Below are positions 1 to 8,251 of a stretch of 64,000 bases of DNA, piece by piece. The position numbers were made by a program, and so were the translations under genes. Every line of letters starts with the position of its first letter. Position 1 is the stretch's first letter. The DNA comes from Octadecabacter dasysiphoniae (GTDB lineage Bacteria > Pseudomonadota > Alphaproteobacteria > Rhodobacterales > Rhodobacteraceae), in assembly GCF_021532615.1 (NCBI RefSeq), contig NZ_JAKGAQ010000002.1:968501-1032500 (forward strand), written 5' to 3'. The notes beneath the pieces were generated by a model. It had not been told where the DNA came from, did not search any database, and saw nothing but the letters and a program-made list of their open reading frames with translations.

Positions 1-825
1 ACGGTGTTTGACCGCGCTGATGAAATTGGCGGGCAGCTGAACATGGCCAAACAGGTTCCCGGCAAAGAGGAGTTTTGGGGCCTCGTGGATTACTACCGCG
101 CTGCGGTGGCGCAGGCCGGCATTACGTTGAAGTTAGGGCAGGACGCGTCAGCGGATGATCTGCGCGATTTTGATGAAGTTATCATTGCGACAGGTGTTGC
201 CCCGCGCGATCCGCGGATCGAAGGCCAAGACGGCCCCAATGTCCTGAGCTATATTGACGTTTTGCGCGGCAAAGCAGAGGTCGGAAAGCGGGTGGCGATC
301 ATTGGTGCGGGCGGTATCGGATTTGACGTCGCAGAATTTTTGGTGACTGATGACAGCCCGACAGAGAATCTTGATGAATGGCTTGAGGAATGGGGCGTCG
401 GTGATCCGGCTGAGACCCGTGGCGGTCTGCGGGCAGACGGTGCAAAGCCCGATGCCGCCGTGCGTCACGTGACCCTGCTTCAACGTAAGGCGCAAAAGCT
501 GGGCAAGGGTTTGGGCAAAACAACCGGATGGATTCACCGTGCTGCCTTGAAGATGAAAGAGGTCGAGATGATCGGCGGTGTGAATTATGAACGTATCGAC
601 GCCGATGGCCTGCACGTCAGCTTTGGTGAAGCACGTGAACGCCCCACGCTGATCGCTGTTGACACAATTGTCTTATGTGCAGGGCAAGTGCCTGAGCGGT
701 CGCTGGCCGATACTCTTGAGGCTGAAGGCATCGCTTGCCATGTGATCGGGGGCGCAGATGTGGCCGCTGAACTTGATGCAAAGCGCGCGATTGACCAGGG
801 CACGCGTTTGGTCGCATCCCTATGA
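1..825 (+). CDS. fadH: 2,4-dienoyl-CoA reductase (NADPH), C-terminal part
   Basis: The gene enters from the left edge, so only about the last 274 residues are visible. They match the flavin/pyridine-nucleotide half of the FadH family, which reduces 2,4-dienoyl-CoA during beta-oxidation of unsaturated fatty acids. The Rossmann motif VAIIGAGGIGFDVAEF is visible near residues 97-112. The start of the piece (FDRADEIGGQL) is the end of the FAD-binding fold. The N-terminal TIM barrel and FeS cysteines of a full-length family member (about 670 aa) would lie outside the window. The stop overlaps the next ATG in an ATGA junction, so the two genes are probably co-translated. The family is clear; the exact substrate is inferred. 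Confidence 0.85.
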   Translation, partial: TVFDRADEIGGQLNMAKQVPGKEEFWGLVDYYRAAVAQAGITLKLGQDASADDLRDFDEVIIATGVAPRDPRIEGQDGPNVLSYIDVLRGKAEVGKRVAIIGAGGIGFDVAEFLVTDDSPTENLDEWLEEWGVGDPAETRGGLRADGAKPDAAVRHVTLLQRKAQKLGKGLGKTTGWIHRAALKMKEVEMIGGVNYERIDADGLHVSFGEARERPTLIAVDTIVLCAGQVPERSLADTLEAEGIACHVIGGADVAAELDAKRAIDQGTRLVASL

Positions 826-1019
826 ACGAGGCGGACAAAAGCGCCGTTATCGAAATGGCGCTGAGCGATCATGTGCCATTTACCACCATCAAGGCGGAAT
901 ACGGGCTTGGCGAAAAAGAGGTCGTGAAACTGATGCGCGACAGCCTGAAACCCGGAAGTTATCGCGCATGGCGTAAAAGGGTGCATGATTTTGGAACGCG
1001 GCGCGCAACTTATAAGTGA
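822..1019 (+). CDS. DUF2805 / TIGR03643 family small protein
   Basis: This 65-residue protein matches my recollection of the DUF2805 (TIGR03643) family of small basic proteins with unknown function. It has an acidic N-terminal helix (NEADKSAVIEMALSD) and a helix-turn-helix-like middle (FTTIKAEYGLGEKEVVKLMR), then a basic tail ending RKRVHDFGTRRATYK. The fold may bind nucleic acid, but that is inference. The ATG overlaps the fadH stop, which makes translational coupling likely. It converges on the GNAT gene with only 4 bp between them. Confidence 0.75.
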   Translation: MNEADKSAVIEMALSDHVPFTTIKAEYGLGEKEVVKLMRDSLKPGSYRAWRKRVHDFGTRRATYK

Positions 1020-1023
1020 CGCG

Positions 1024-1686
1024 TTAATCGTGCCTTAGGGCGCTGCGTTGTTGCCCCGCGTCGTCAAAGTTTTCAGCCCTAAGCCATTCGGAAAGTGCCG
1101 TCCGACGTCCGGGCCATTCCGATTTGAGAATCGAAAACCAGGCCACACCCCGCTGCCAACCCTTAACCACAGCTGCGTTGCGCCATGTTCCCTCGTGCCG
1201 GAAACCGAGGTTCTGTGCGGCACGCATGGATTTCGCGTTTTCGGCCTGACACCGCCAGACAAGGCGTTCATACCCAAGATCGTCCATACAGTGACACATC
1301 GCCATAAAAATCGCTTCTCGGGCGGCGCGGGTGCCTTGAAGGGTGGGCGAAAACCAGATGCTACCAATTTCGATACTGCCGTTTGCCGTATCAATATCGC
1401 AGATGGACAGCCATCCAAGGGTCGGGCCAGACTCTAGGCGCACGGCCCAGAACGGTTGATCGGCGCGCGAAGATAGATCGGATACCACATCGTGCAGCGC
1501 ATTTTTGTTCGCAAAGGGTCCGTAGCGTAAATAATTGAAACTGTCTGGATGCGCAGACGCCTGTTCCCAAAGTGCATCGCAGTGGTGCAGGCCCAACGGT
1601 TCTAACACCGCGGATTGCCCTTGCATGACGGCACGCTTGGGCATTGGCCACGCGGTTTGCGATATCGGTGTTCCGTGCTGTGTCAT
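1024..1686 (-). CDS. GNAT family N-acetyltransferase (RimJ/RimL-like)
   Basis: The 220-residue protein is a GNAT acyltransferase of the RimJ/RimL type (COG1670-like). Typical features are an N-terminal segment ending LEPLGLHHCDALWEQA, a central strand with SIEIGSIWFSPTLQGTRAAREA in the acetyl-CoA-binding region, and the C-terminal LGYERLVWRCQAENAKSMRAAQNLGF followed by HEGTWR. This subfamily acetylates protein N-termini, small amines or antibiotics; nothing here identifies the substrate. It is divergent from the LysR gene across about 200 bp and convergent with the DUF2805 gene. Confidence 0.8.
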   Translation of the reverse strand: MTQHGTPISQTAWPMPKRAVMQGQSAVLEPLGLHHCDALWEQASAHPDSFNYLRYGPFANKNALHDVVSDLSSRADQPFWAVRLESGPTLGWLSICDIDTANGSIEIGSIWFSPTLQGTRAAREAIFMAMCHCMDDLGYERLVWRCQAENAKSMRAAQNLGFRHEGTWRNAAVVKGWQRGVAWFSILKSEWPGRRTALSEWLRAENFDDAGQQRSALRHD

Positions 1687-1850
1687 CTGGTTCTCTGTTG
1701 CGGGTGTGCGTTTGGTTTGCCCCTACATTAGTGCAACGTTGAACCCTAGAAACCCAGTGTTTCCGTGTTTCCTGCCCCGCAACAGTCCTGCCATTACCCC
1801 GCAATTGTCAGGCCCGTGCCCCAGTGCTGCCCCTTTTGACTCCGATACCT

Positions 1851-1881
1851 GATCCTCGAACAAAGTTGCAAACCGAGGATC
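1851..1881 (+). promoter_or_regulatory. Inverted repeat overlapping the LysR gene ribosome binding site
   Basis: A perfect 8-bp inverted repeat, GATCCTCG (1851-1858) and CGAGGATC (1874-1881), is separated by 15 nt and ends 3 nt before the ATG at 1885. The right arm contains the only purine-rich Shine-Dalgarno-like stretch (GAGG). A hairpin in the mRNA, or a protein on the DNA, could therefore affect initiation. The role is inferred. Confidence 0.5.
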
Positions 1882-1884
1882 AGT

Positions 1885-2790
1885 ATGGATCGCCTTACGG
1901 AAATGGAAGCCTTCGCCACGGTCGTGGATCAAGGTGGATTTACGGACGCTGCCAAGAAAATGGGGATTAGCAAATCCGCAGTTTCAAAGCACGTGTCATC
2001 GCTTGAGGCCCGCCTTGGTGCGCGTCTGCTGAACCGCACAACGCGTCGTGTCAGCCCGACTGAAATTGGCCTTGCCTATTATGACCGCGCCCGCCGCGTT
2101 CTGAATGATGCAGGCGAAGCCGACGCCTTGGTGACGTCCATGCAAAGCGCGCCATCAGGCCTATTGCGCATTAGCGTGGCAACGGATTTCGGTGTGAACC
2201 ACCTGTCCCCTGTCTTGGGCGATTTTCTGGGTGAATTCCCTGATATCACGGTCAACATGGTCCTTAACAACCGCTACGTTGAGCTGATTTCCGAAGGTTT
2301 CGATATGGCGATCCGCATTGGTGAGCTGGAAGACAGCACATTGCGGGCCCGCAAACTGACGGACACATCCCGCCGCATGGTTGCCGCTCCCGGTTACTTT
2401 GAACAATACGGTCGCCCGCAGAAAATTGACGATCTGAATGATCATAAACTGCTGCATTATTCCAATCAGGCAAACTCTGCCGTCTGGAAACTGACAGCGC
2501 CATCCGGTGAAAAACGCCAAGTGCGCACAGCTGGCTGGTTGACGGTCAATGATGGTCAGTCCTTGTTGAACGCCGCGATCTCTGGCCTTGGCATCGCTTA
2601 CCTCCCGTCGTTCCTTTATGCGGATGCGATGGAAAAGGGTCTCGTCGAAGAAGCGATCCCTGATCTTCCGGTCGAAACCCAAGGCATCTATGCGGTGTAC
2701 CCTCCGGGCCGCTTTACACAGCCAAAGGTCCGCGCCTTTATCGATTTCCTCGTGCATTCATTTGCCGAAAAGGGCCCAGACGCCTGGTAA
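1885..2790 (+). CDS. LysR family transcriptional regulator
   Basis: The 301-residue protein has the usual LysR layout. An N-terminal winged helix-turn-helix occupies about residues 1-60 (AFATVVDQGGFTDAAKKMGISKSAVSKHV), followed by a linker helix and a periplasmic-binding-protein-like effector domain from about residue 90 to the end. The sequence resembles the CrgA/AaeR-like branch (COG0583), with the familiar RLLNRTTRRVSPTEIG stretch. The effector is unknown. It stands alone, divergent from a GNAT gene which could be a target. An inverted repeat covers its ribosome binding site, and a strong intrinsic terminator follows at 2831. Confidence 0.93.
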   Translation: MDRLTEMEAFATVVDQGGFTDAAKKMGISKSAVSKHVSSLEARLGARLLNRTTRRVSPTEIGLAYYDRARRVLNDAGEADALVTSMQSAPSGLLRISVATDFGVNHLSPVLGDFLGEFPDITVNMVLNNRYVELISEGFDMAIRIGELEDSTLRARKLTDTSRRMVAAPGYFEQYGRPQKIDDLNDHKLLHYSNQANSAVWKLTAPSGEKRQVRTAGWLTVNDGQSLLNAAISGLGIAYLPSFLYADAMEKGLVEEAIPDLPVETQGIYAVYPPGRFTQPKVRAFIDFLVHSFAEKGPDAW

Positions 2791-2830
2791 CCCGACACAG
2801 TTCCCCATGGGTGCAACGCCCGAACTTAAA

Positions 2831-2866
2831 CGCAGCCTACCGTTCGCTCGGGGGCTGCGTTTTTTT
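2831..2866 (+). terminator. Rho-independent terminator after the LysR gene
   Basis: A 7-bp stem CGCAGCC (2831-2837) pairs with GGCTGCG (2853-2859) and is followed at once by a run of seven T (2860-2866). It lies 40 bp after the LysR stop and just before the convergent ompA-like gene end. Confidence 0.85.
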
Positions 2867-2867
2867 G

Positions 2868-3791
2868 TTATTCCGTTGATGTGACGATCACTTCGACGCG
2901 GCGGTTTGCTGTGCGGCCCTCTTCGGTGAGGTTTGAATCTACGGGCGCCAAATACCCCATGCCCTCTGCCTCAAGTTGGCGGCGGGGGATACCGTAATTG
3001 GACACCAGCCGTTCCAGAACGGACCCCGCGCGCCGTTTTGATAGCGCGATGTTTCCGTCAAGCGATCCGACTGAATCTGTATGCCCGACCAACGCCACGG
3101 TGCGTGCAGGATTCGCGATCAGATAATCCGCGAGGTCCTGAAGCGATCCAAACGTCGCATCGCCAAGCTGGGCCGACCCTGTTTGAAAGGCCAGATCCGA
3201 CATCACAAATCGCCCCCGCGCCTCTAGTTCCTGGGCAAGGTCCCCTGTGACGGCTGCGGACACAGCGCGAACCGCTGGCGCATCCGCGGCTGCGATTGGC
3301 CCACTGTCAGCCACACCCGCGCGCGTCACCTGAACAAACCCTGCAGCGGACGATCTGCTGGCAAACAAACTGACCAGTTCGGGGCCATCGTCGCCCACAC
3401 GTTGCGCCGCGACAAAGCGATAATCACCAAGATCAACGTGTATCGCCGGGGCAGGCAAAATCGGCGTCGCGAACCGGAAATCGAACCCGCCGCACGCATC
3501 ATCCGTGCAGGTGAACAATACCTCGAATCCCGCGTTCGTCAGTTGGTCCTGAAGCGGTTGCAGCAGTTGCAGCGTCGTCACCCCCGGCGCGTCGATCCGC
3601 CATGCCTGCATTTGCACATCGCCCGCCACCGTCAAGATCGGCATGCCCCCAGCGGACCAAGCACCGACAGGCATGTCGTAACTTGTGGGCGTCGACAAGT
3701 CTTCGGCTGTCAGGGTCGCGTTGCTCGGCATGTCGAGCGTCACCGCTGCGGCCTGAAGTGGCAACAAAATAAGGGCGAGACTGCGGATCAT
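2868..3791 (-). CDS. OmpA family protein, secreted/outer-membrane associated
   Basis: This 307-residue protein begins with a signal peptide (MIRSLALILLPLQAAAV). It has a poorly recognisable middle region and a C-terminal OmpA-like peptidoglycan-binding domain over roughly the last 110 residues. The domain shows the hallmarks VALVGHTDSVGSLDGN, ALSKRRAGSVLERL and RTANRRVEVIV, in which the Asp and Arg contact diaminopimelate of the cell wall. It probably links the outer envelope to peptidoglycan. It is the last gene of a four-gene minus-strand operon and overlaps the AhpD-like gene by 4 bp. I see no functional link among these operon members. Confidence 0.85.
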   Translation of the reverse strand: MIRSLALILLPLQAAAVTLDMPSNATLTAEDLSTPTSYDMPVGAWSAGGMPILTVAGDVQMQAWRIDAPGVTTLQLLQPLQDQLTNAGFEVLFTCTDDACGGFDFRFATPILPAPAIHVDLGDYRFVAAQRVGDDGPELVSLFASRSSAAGFVQVTRAGVADSGPIAAADAPAVRAVSAAVTGDLAQELEARGRFVMSDLAFQTGSAQLGDATFGSLQDLADYLIANPARTVALVGHTDSVGSLDGNIALSKRRAGSVLERLVSNYGIPRRQLEAEGMGYLAPVDSNLTEEGRTANRRVEVIVTSTE

Positions 3792-4354
3792 CTGTTTTGC
3801 GCGTGGTAGTCATCATTGGGGCGCATATCCGTGGCCGATGCCATTCGGTTCGTCATGTTAAAAAACCCTGTGACTGACGCGATGTCCCAAATATCGCGAT
3901 CGCTGAACCCTACATCACGCAACGCGTCACGGTCGCCTTGCGTCACTTCTGCACTGGCTTTGGTTGTTTTTTCTACAAACGTCAGCATCGCTGTCTGGCG
4001 ATCATCCAGATCGGCGACACGCCAGTTCATCACCAGCATTTCGCCCAGCTTCGGATCCCCCGACAACGCGCGCACGGCTTGGCCATGGGCCGTCAGGCAA
4101 TAGAAGCATTTGTTGATTGACGACACGACAACCGCGATCATCTCGCGCTCCAATTTGCTGAGACCTGACTCAGCCAGCATCAGATCGTTGTACATCGCGG
4201 AAAACGCGTCAAACTTTGCCTCATCGAACGCGTAGGCGCGCAGGACGTTGGGCACATACCCCAGCTTGTCTTCGCACACGCCAAAATACTTAGCGATATG
4301 ATCGGGCAGTGGATCGATTGGCGGTAGGTCAAGGGCGGTGGGTGTTTTGGTCAT
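3788..4354 (-). CDS. Peroxidase-related enzyme, AhpD/carboxymuconolactone decarboxylase family
   Basis: The 188-residue protein has the AhpD-like motif NKCFYCLTAHG, with two cysteines in CxxC spacing and a downstream histidine. In this family the motif forms a redox-active disulfide and proton relay for alkylhydroperoxidase activity. Length and the YVPNVLRAYAFDEAKFDAF start resemble the peroxidase-related-enzyme subfamily (TIGR01926). A role in detoxifying organic peroxides is likely but not shown. It overlaps the flanking genes by 4 bp on both sides, so it is translated as part of the operon. Confidence 0.85.
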   Translation of the reverse strand: MTKTPTALDLPPIDPLPDHIAKYFGVCEDKLGYVPNVLRAYAFDEAKFDAFSAMYNDLMLAESGLSKLEREMIAVVVSSINKCFYCLTAHGQAVRALSGDPKLGEMLVMNWRVADLDDRQTAMLTFVEKTTKASAEVTQGDRDALRDVGFSDRDIWDIASVTGFFNMTNRMASATDMRPNDDYHAQNR

Positions 4355-5067
4355 GTGGCCTCCGGATGGATGCGGTATTGGTATCCTCCCACAGCCGAGA
4401 AGCCCATGGAAGTATAGAGAGCATTGGCACCCACATTGGCCTTGGTCACCAGCAATGTGACTGTGTCTGCGCCACGGACTTGTGCCCAGAATGCCAGCGC
4501 GCGGATCATGTGGCGTCCAATCCCTTGGCGGCGAAACGCGGCCGCCGTTTCGATGGCGTGCAACATGGCCGTTCCATCGTGAATAGCGGCAAAAGCTGTG
4601 CCCGCGGGTGTATCATGAAGGCGGCCAAGCACAGTCGTCTTTGGGCCCACCGCGCGGTCCATGATAGCCAAGCGCGCAGCGTCTATTCCGCCCGCCGCCC
4701 AGATTTCTACTTGGGTGGCCAGCGGGGGCCAGACCTCAAAACAGGTGGCTGCGGGTGGGCGCTGCGTCGCAAGGCTGCTTGTCGGGCATGTGTAAAATGT
4801 CACCGGATCTTTGATGTGATACCCACGATCCTGCAGGTCACGATCCAGCATATCCTCGCCATGCCGCACCATGAACAGCGGCGTTTGGTTTACGGTGCGC
4901 ATGGCCGCTTCTGCATCTTCGATTTTCGCATCTTGTGTTATACGAGACGCGCAACTCACCCGGCTTCCGCCACCCGCCCCCGTCCGGATCGTCCACCCGT
5001 CCGTCACGTCAATCGCCCGTGCCGGCCACGTGGCATCAATTAGCGCGGTGAGGCTTTCAGGTGTCAT
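4351..5067 (-). CDS. GNAT family N-acetyltransferase
   Basis: The 238-residue protein is a GNAT enzyme whose recognisable acetyl-CoA-binding half lies in the C-terminal third. It contains the pyrophosphate-loop motif RRQGIGRHMI and the typical final segment NVGANALYTSMGF. The N-terminal half (GWTIRTGAGGGSRVSCASRI) resembles the degenerate N-terminal domain of two-domain GNATs. The substrate cannot be predicted. It overlaps the CinA-like gene upstream and the AhpD-like gene downstream by 4 bp each. Confidence 0.82.
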   Translation of the reverse strand: MTPESLTALIDATWPARAIDVTDGWTIRTGAGGGSRVSCASRITQDAKIEDAEAAMRTVNQTPLFMVRHGEDMLDRDLQDRGYHIKDPVTFYTCPTSSLATQRPPAATCFEVWPPLATQVEIWAAGGIDAARLAIMDRAVGPKTTVLGRLHDTPAGTAFAAIHDGTAMLHAIETAAAFRRQGIGRHMIRALAFWAQVRGADTVTLLVTKANVGANALYTSMGFSAVGGYQYRIHPEAT

Positions 5068-5786
5068 GCGGAAAATTCAGCCTTGAGCCGTGTCATCGCG
5101 GCGTCAATGCGGGCCGCGTCTTGTCCTCGGATCACGATATTCGCGCCATACTTTCCGTCTTTCTGGAACGGATAAGACCCGATCGATAGATCATCAAAAT
5201 CAGTTGCCAAGACGCCGAGCGGCCCGGCGATGTCACCTTCACCACGATCAATACGCAGGGTTTCAGACAGCAGCGGCGCGCCACCTGTCAGGGTTGGCAG
5301 CACACTTGCGACCATTGCCTCAAACACGCGCGGGACACCCGCCATCACATGGACATTTTGTACAGTAAACCCCGGTGCGATGCTGACGGGATTTTCGATC
5401 AACGTCGCGGTGTCGGGGATGCGGGCCATGCGCAGGCGGGCCTCGTTCAGCTCTTGTCCGTTGCGGTCATAATGGGCTTGCAGCAACGCGCGGGCATCTG
5501 CGCGCACATCGATATGGTCATCAAACGCGGCGGCGATGCAATCTGCGGTGATATCATCATGGGTCGGGCCAATCCCGCCGGACGTAAATACAGTGTCAAA
5601 CGCCGCCGAAAGGGCCTTTACCGCAGCGACGATTGCGTCTGCGTCATCGCTCACAACGCGGACCTCTTTCAGATCGATGCCATGTTCGGTCAGCTGCCCT
5701 GCAAGGTGGTGCATGTTGGCGTCGCGGGTGCGGCCTGATAAAATTTCGTCTCCGATAACAAGCATCGCGGCGGTCGGGTTTGGCAT
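5064..5786 (-). CDS. CinA-like / molybdopterin-binding domain protein
   Basis: This 240-residue protein is a stand-alone MoCF (MoaB/MogA-like) domain of the CinA N-terminal type. The motifs LVIGDEILSGRTRDAN at the start and FTSGGIGPTHDDITAD in the middle are characteristic. It lacks the C-terminal nicotinamide-nucleotide amidase domain of full-length CinA, so its enzymatic role is uncertain. ADP-ribose pyrophosphatase activity has been described for the COG1058 part of the family. I chose the ATG at 5786 (MPNPTAAMLVIGDE) over an in-frame start at 5840, because the upstream extension is unconserved in character and would run into divergent sfsA. It is the first gene of the operon. Confidence 0.85.
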   Translation of the reverse strand: MPNPTAAMLVIGDEILSGRTRDANMHHLAGQLTEHGIDLKEVRVVSDDADAIVAAVKALSAAFDTVFTSGGIGPTHDDITADCIAAAFDDHIDVRADARALLQAHYDRNGQELNEARLRMARIPDTATLIENPVSIAPGFTVQNVHVMAGVPRVFEAMVASVLPTLTGGAPLLSETLRIDRGEGDIAGPLGVLATDFDDLSIGSYPFQKDGKYGANIVIRGQDAARIDAAMTRLKAEFSA

Positions 5787-5826
5787 GTGGCTTCCTGTCT
5801 GTTTCCCAATGGTATAATTGGCCGAT

Positions 5827-6546
5827 ATGCGCTTTGCCACTCCTCTTGTTTCGGGCCGCCTGATCCGCCGCTACATGCGGTTTTTGTCGGACGTCGAATT
5901 GGACGACGAGACAATCGTAAAGGCGCACTGTCCAAACCCCGGATCAATGATGGGATTGAAAGACGCAGGCATGCGCGTTTGGCTAGAAGGCAACGATGAC
6001 CCCAAGAAAAAGCTCGATTGGGGGTGGCGGCTGGCCGAAACGGGCGGTGCCTTTGTCGGCATCGATACGGGTGCGGCGAATGGTGTGGTCGCCGAAGCGT
6101 TAGCCAAGGGCATCGAGGGGCTGGACGGTTACGACACCATCCGCCCCGAAGTGAAGTACCGAGAGAAAAGCCGCGTTGATTTCCTGCTGTCGGCTTCGGA
6201 TCGCCCCGACTGCTACCTTGAAGTCAAAAGCGTGACCCTGATGCGCGATGCGGGCCACGCCGAATTTCCTGATAGTGTTACTGCGCGGGGTGCCAAACAT
6301 CTTGGTGATCTGGCAGCGATGGTTCAGCAAGGCCACCGCGCAGTTCTGTTGTTTCTTGTGCAGCGCACAGATTGCACCCATGTCTCAGTCGCGGCGGATC
6401 TGGACCCGACCTATGCGGCGGCGTTCACGGCGGCGATGGACGCGGGCGTTGAGGTCATGTGTTTTGACTGCGAAATTTCGCCAGATGGCATCACAATGGC
6501 GGTGCGCCTGCCATTTAATCGCCCCGAAGGCGCCAGTGGGGTTTAG
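5827..6546 (+). CDS. sfsA: Sugar fermentation stimulation protein homolog
   Basis: This 239-residue protein is a clear SfsA homolog. The family hallmarks are the start MRFATPLVSGRLIRRYMRFL, a central AHCPNPGSMMGL, and the nuclease-like core with VKYREKSRVDFLL and CYLEVKSVTLM, followed by RAVLLFLVQR. SfsA proteins bind DNA non-specifically, and the core resembles restriction-endonuclease folds; the cellular role is unclear. The ATG at 5827 is preferred over a TTG nine bases upstream because it matches the family start. It is divergent from the CinA-like gene with 40 bp between starts, so the promoters must overlap. Confidence 0.93.
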   Translation: MRFATPLVSGRLIRRYMRFLSDVELDDETIVKAHCPNPGSMMGLKDAGMRVWLEGNDDPKKKLDWGWRLAETGGAFVGIDTGAANGVVAEALAKGIEGLDGYDTIRPEVKYREKSRVDFLLSASDRPDCYLEVKSVTLMRDAGHAEFPDSVTARGAKHLGDLAAMVQQGHRAVLLFLVQRTDCTHVSVAADLDPTYAAAFTAAMDAGVEVMCFDCEISPDGITMAVRLPFNRPEGASGV

Positions 6547-6596
6547 AATCGCGCCCGAGTGTCCTATCTGAAGGGCAAGCGAGAAGGAAAAGCGAC

Positions 6597-7406
6597 GTGG
6601 ACAGATCAAAAGCAGTGCTGACAAAAGAAGGAATCCGGCTGTATGAGGCCAGTGATTTCGAAGGCATGCGCAAGGCGGGCCGTCTTGCCGCCGAAATTCT
6701 GGACCGCATCGCAGAATACGTGACACCCGGCCAGACAACTGGCGTGCTTGACCAGATGATCACAGATTGGGTGAACGAAGCGGGCGCCGTGTCTGCCACG
6801 ATTGGCTACAAAGGCTACAAACACGCCAGCTGTATTTCCGTGAACCACGTCGTGTGCCACGGCATCCCCGGTGATAAGACGTTGAAGTCCGGCGATATCT
6901 TGAACATCGATGTCACGGTGATTGTGGACGGTTGGTACGGCGACACAAGCCGGATGTATGTTGCAGGCGGAAAGCCCAGCATCAAATCAGCCCGTTTGAT
7001 CCAAGTCACACATGACGCACTGATGCTGGGGATTGAGGCCGCGAAACCGGGCAATACGTTTGGTGATATCGGCCACGCAATCCAAACCTATGTTGAGGCG
7101 CAGCGCATGTCTGTTGTGCGTGATTTTTGTGGCCACGGGTTGGGTGTGGTGTTCCACGCGCCGCCGAATGTTTTGCATTACGGGCGTGCAGGAACGGGCC
7201 CAGTTCTCGAAGAAGGTATGTTCTTCACCATCGAACCAATGGTAAATTTGGGACGCCCCGAAACCAAAATCCTCGCGGATGACTGGACGGCGGTAACACG
7301 CGACAAATCCCTATCAGCGCAGTTTGAACATTCGATTGGCATCGCCGCAGACGGTGCGGATATCTTCACGCTGTCGCCAAACGGTACGTTCCACCCGACC
7401 TATTGA
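6597..7406 (+). CDS. map: Type I methionine aminopeptidase
   Basis: The 269-residue protein removes N-terminal methionine from nascent proteins. The dinuclear metal-site motifs of MetAP are all visible: VNHVVCHGIPG, the two aspartates in LNIDVTVIVDGWYGDTSRMY, the histidine in FCGHGLGVVFHAPP, and the two glutamates in FTIEPM and FEHSIGI. It lacks a zinc-finger N-terminal extension, as expected for the bacterial type I enzyme. Translation starts at a GTG preceded by a GAGAAGGAAA Shine-Dalgarno-like stretch about 12 bases upstream. It follows sfsA by 50 bp and may be co-transcribed with it. Its last codons overlap a small minus-strand gene. Confidence 0.96.
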   Translation: MDRSKAVLTKEGIRLYEASDFEGMRKAGRLAAEILDRIAEYVTPGQTTGVLDQMITDWVNEAGAVSATIGYKGYKHASCISVNHVVCHGIPGDKTLKSGDILNIDVTVIVDGWYGDTSRMYVAGGKPSIKSARLIQVTHDALMLGIEAAKPGNTFGDIGHAIQTYVEAQRMSVVRDFCGHGLGVVFHAPPNVLHYGRAGTGPVLEEGMFFTIEPMVNLGRPETKILADDWTAVTRDKSLSAQFEHSIGIAADGADIFTLSPNGTFHPTY

Positions 7407-7573
7407 TTGCCGCGATCCAGACGTTTCCAGATCAGGGATAGCACCGTTTCGCCCGCCAAAGGGCTGACGCAATCCCCGATCAGGACAGGCGCGCTGAACG
7501 GTTGCGGTTTGGGTAGGGGCACGTCTTGTGCGGTGTCGCGCGTGCGCGGTGCATCTGTCCAAACGGTTGTCAT
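7400..7573 (-). CDS. Small hypothetical protein, 57 aa
   Basis: An ATG-initiated frame of 57 codons reads MTTVWTDAPRTRDTAQDV, then a proline-rich linker PLPKPQPF, then VLIGDCVSPLAGETVLSLIW and the basic end KRLDRGNQ. The composition, a globular-looking C-terminal half without low-complexity bias, suggests a real gene rather than noise. It overlaps the last 7 bp of convergent map and is 36 bp downstream of the HAD/rsmD/reductase operon on the same strand, so it may be that operon's last gene. I do not recognise a family. Confidence 0.55.
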   Translation of the reverse strand: MTTVWTDAPRTRDTAQDVPLPKPQPFSAPVLIGDCVSPLAGETVLSLIWKRLDRGNQ

Positions 7574-7609
7574 GCGATCAGGATACCACAGGGCAGCGCA
7601 TCGTCCAAA

Positions 7610-8251
7610 TCAGTCCAATATGATGCGCTGCACGTCCGCCATTGAATTGGCGACAGTCGCCCCGATTTCCGCCAACTTGGCGTCCTGCCCCTCGGTGGCG
7701 AATCCGATGGTATGCACGCCCGCATTCAGACCTGCGCGACACCCCGTTACGGAATCATCAATCATAAAAGTCTTATCCGCAGCAGCGCCTATCCGTCCGA
7801 TTGCGTGGCGGATCATCGCAGGATCAGGCTTAGGCGCATAATTTTCGCGGCTCAAAATACGGTCCCCGAACCGATCCCAAAGACCCGAAGGCGTCAGAGA
7901 ACTGCGCATCTTCTTCATCGGCCCGTTTGAGGCGATGAAATGGGGGATGCCACGGGCGTCCAGCGCATCCAAAAGCGTGAAAACGCCGTCAAACACATCA
8001 ATGCCCTCATCAAACCGCGCGAAGAATTCTGAGTAAATCTCATCCTGCCAATCGACAGGAAAGGCGGCCCCGCGTTTGCGGCCCTCGGCCTCAACCCCTT
8101 CCATCGTGCCCCCGACAAACAGAATGTCGACCTCATGGGCGGTCATCGGCACGCCGTATTTGGTAAAGCTGTTTGCGATAATGATGGATGTCGGGCCTTC
8201 GGTATCAACAAGCACGCCGTCACAGTCAAAAACAACAAGATCGGGGATCAT
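7610..8251 (-). CDS. HAD family phosphatase (beta-phosphoglucomutase-like)
   Basis: The 213-residue protein is a haloacid-dehalogenase superfamily hydrolase with a small helical cap. Motif I is VFDCDGVLVDTEGP (nucleophile and acid Asp), motif II is the Ser in HFIASNGP, motif III is the Lys in APKPDPAMI, and motif IV is MIDDSVTGCRAG. Members dephosphorylate sugar phosphates such as phosphoglycolate or 2-deoxyglucose-6-phosphate; the sequence does not decide the substrate. It overlaps rsmD by 4 bp as the third gene of a minus operon. Confidence 0.9.
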   Translation of the reverse strand: MIPDLVVFDCDGVLVDTEGPTSIIIANSFTKYGVPMTAHEVDILFVGGTMEGVEAEGRKRGAAFPVDWQDEIYSEFFARFDEGIDVFDGVFTLLDALDARGIPHFIASNGPMKKMRSSLTPSGLWDRFGDRILSRENYAPKPDPAMIRHAIGRIGAAADKTFMIDDSVTGCRAGLNAGVHTIGFATEGQDAKLAEIGATVANSMADVQRIILD

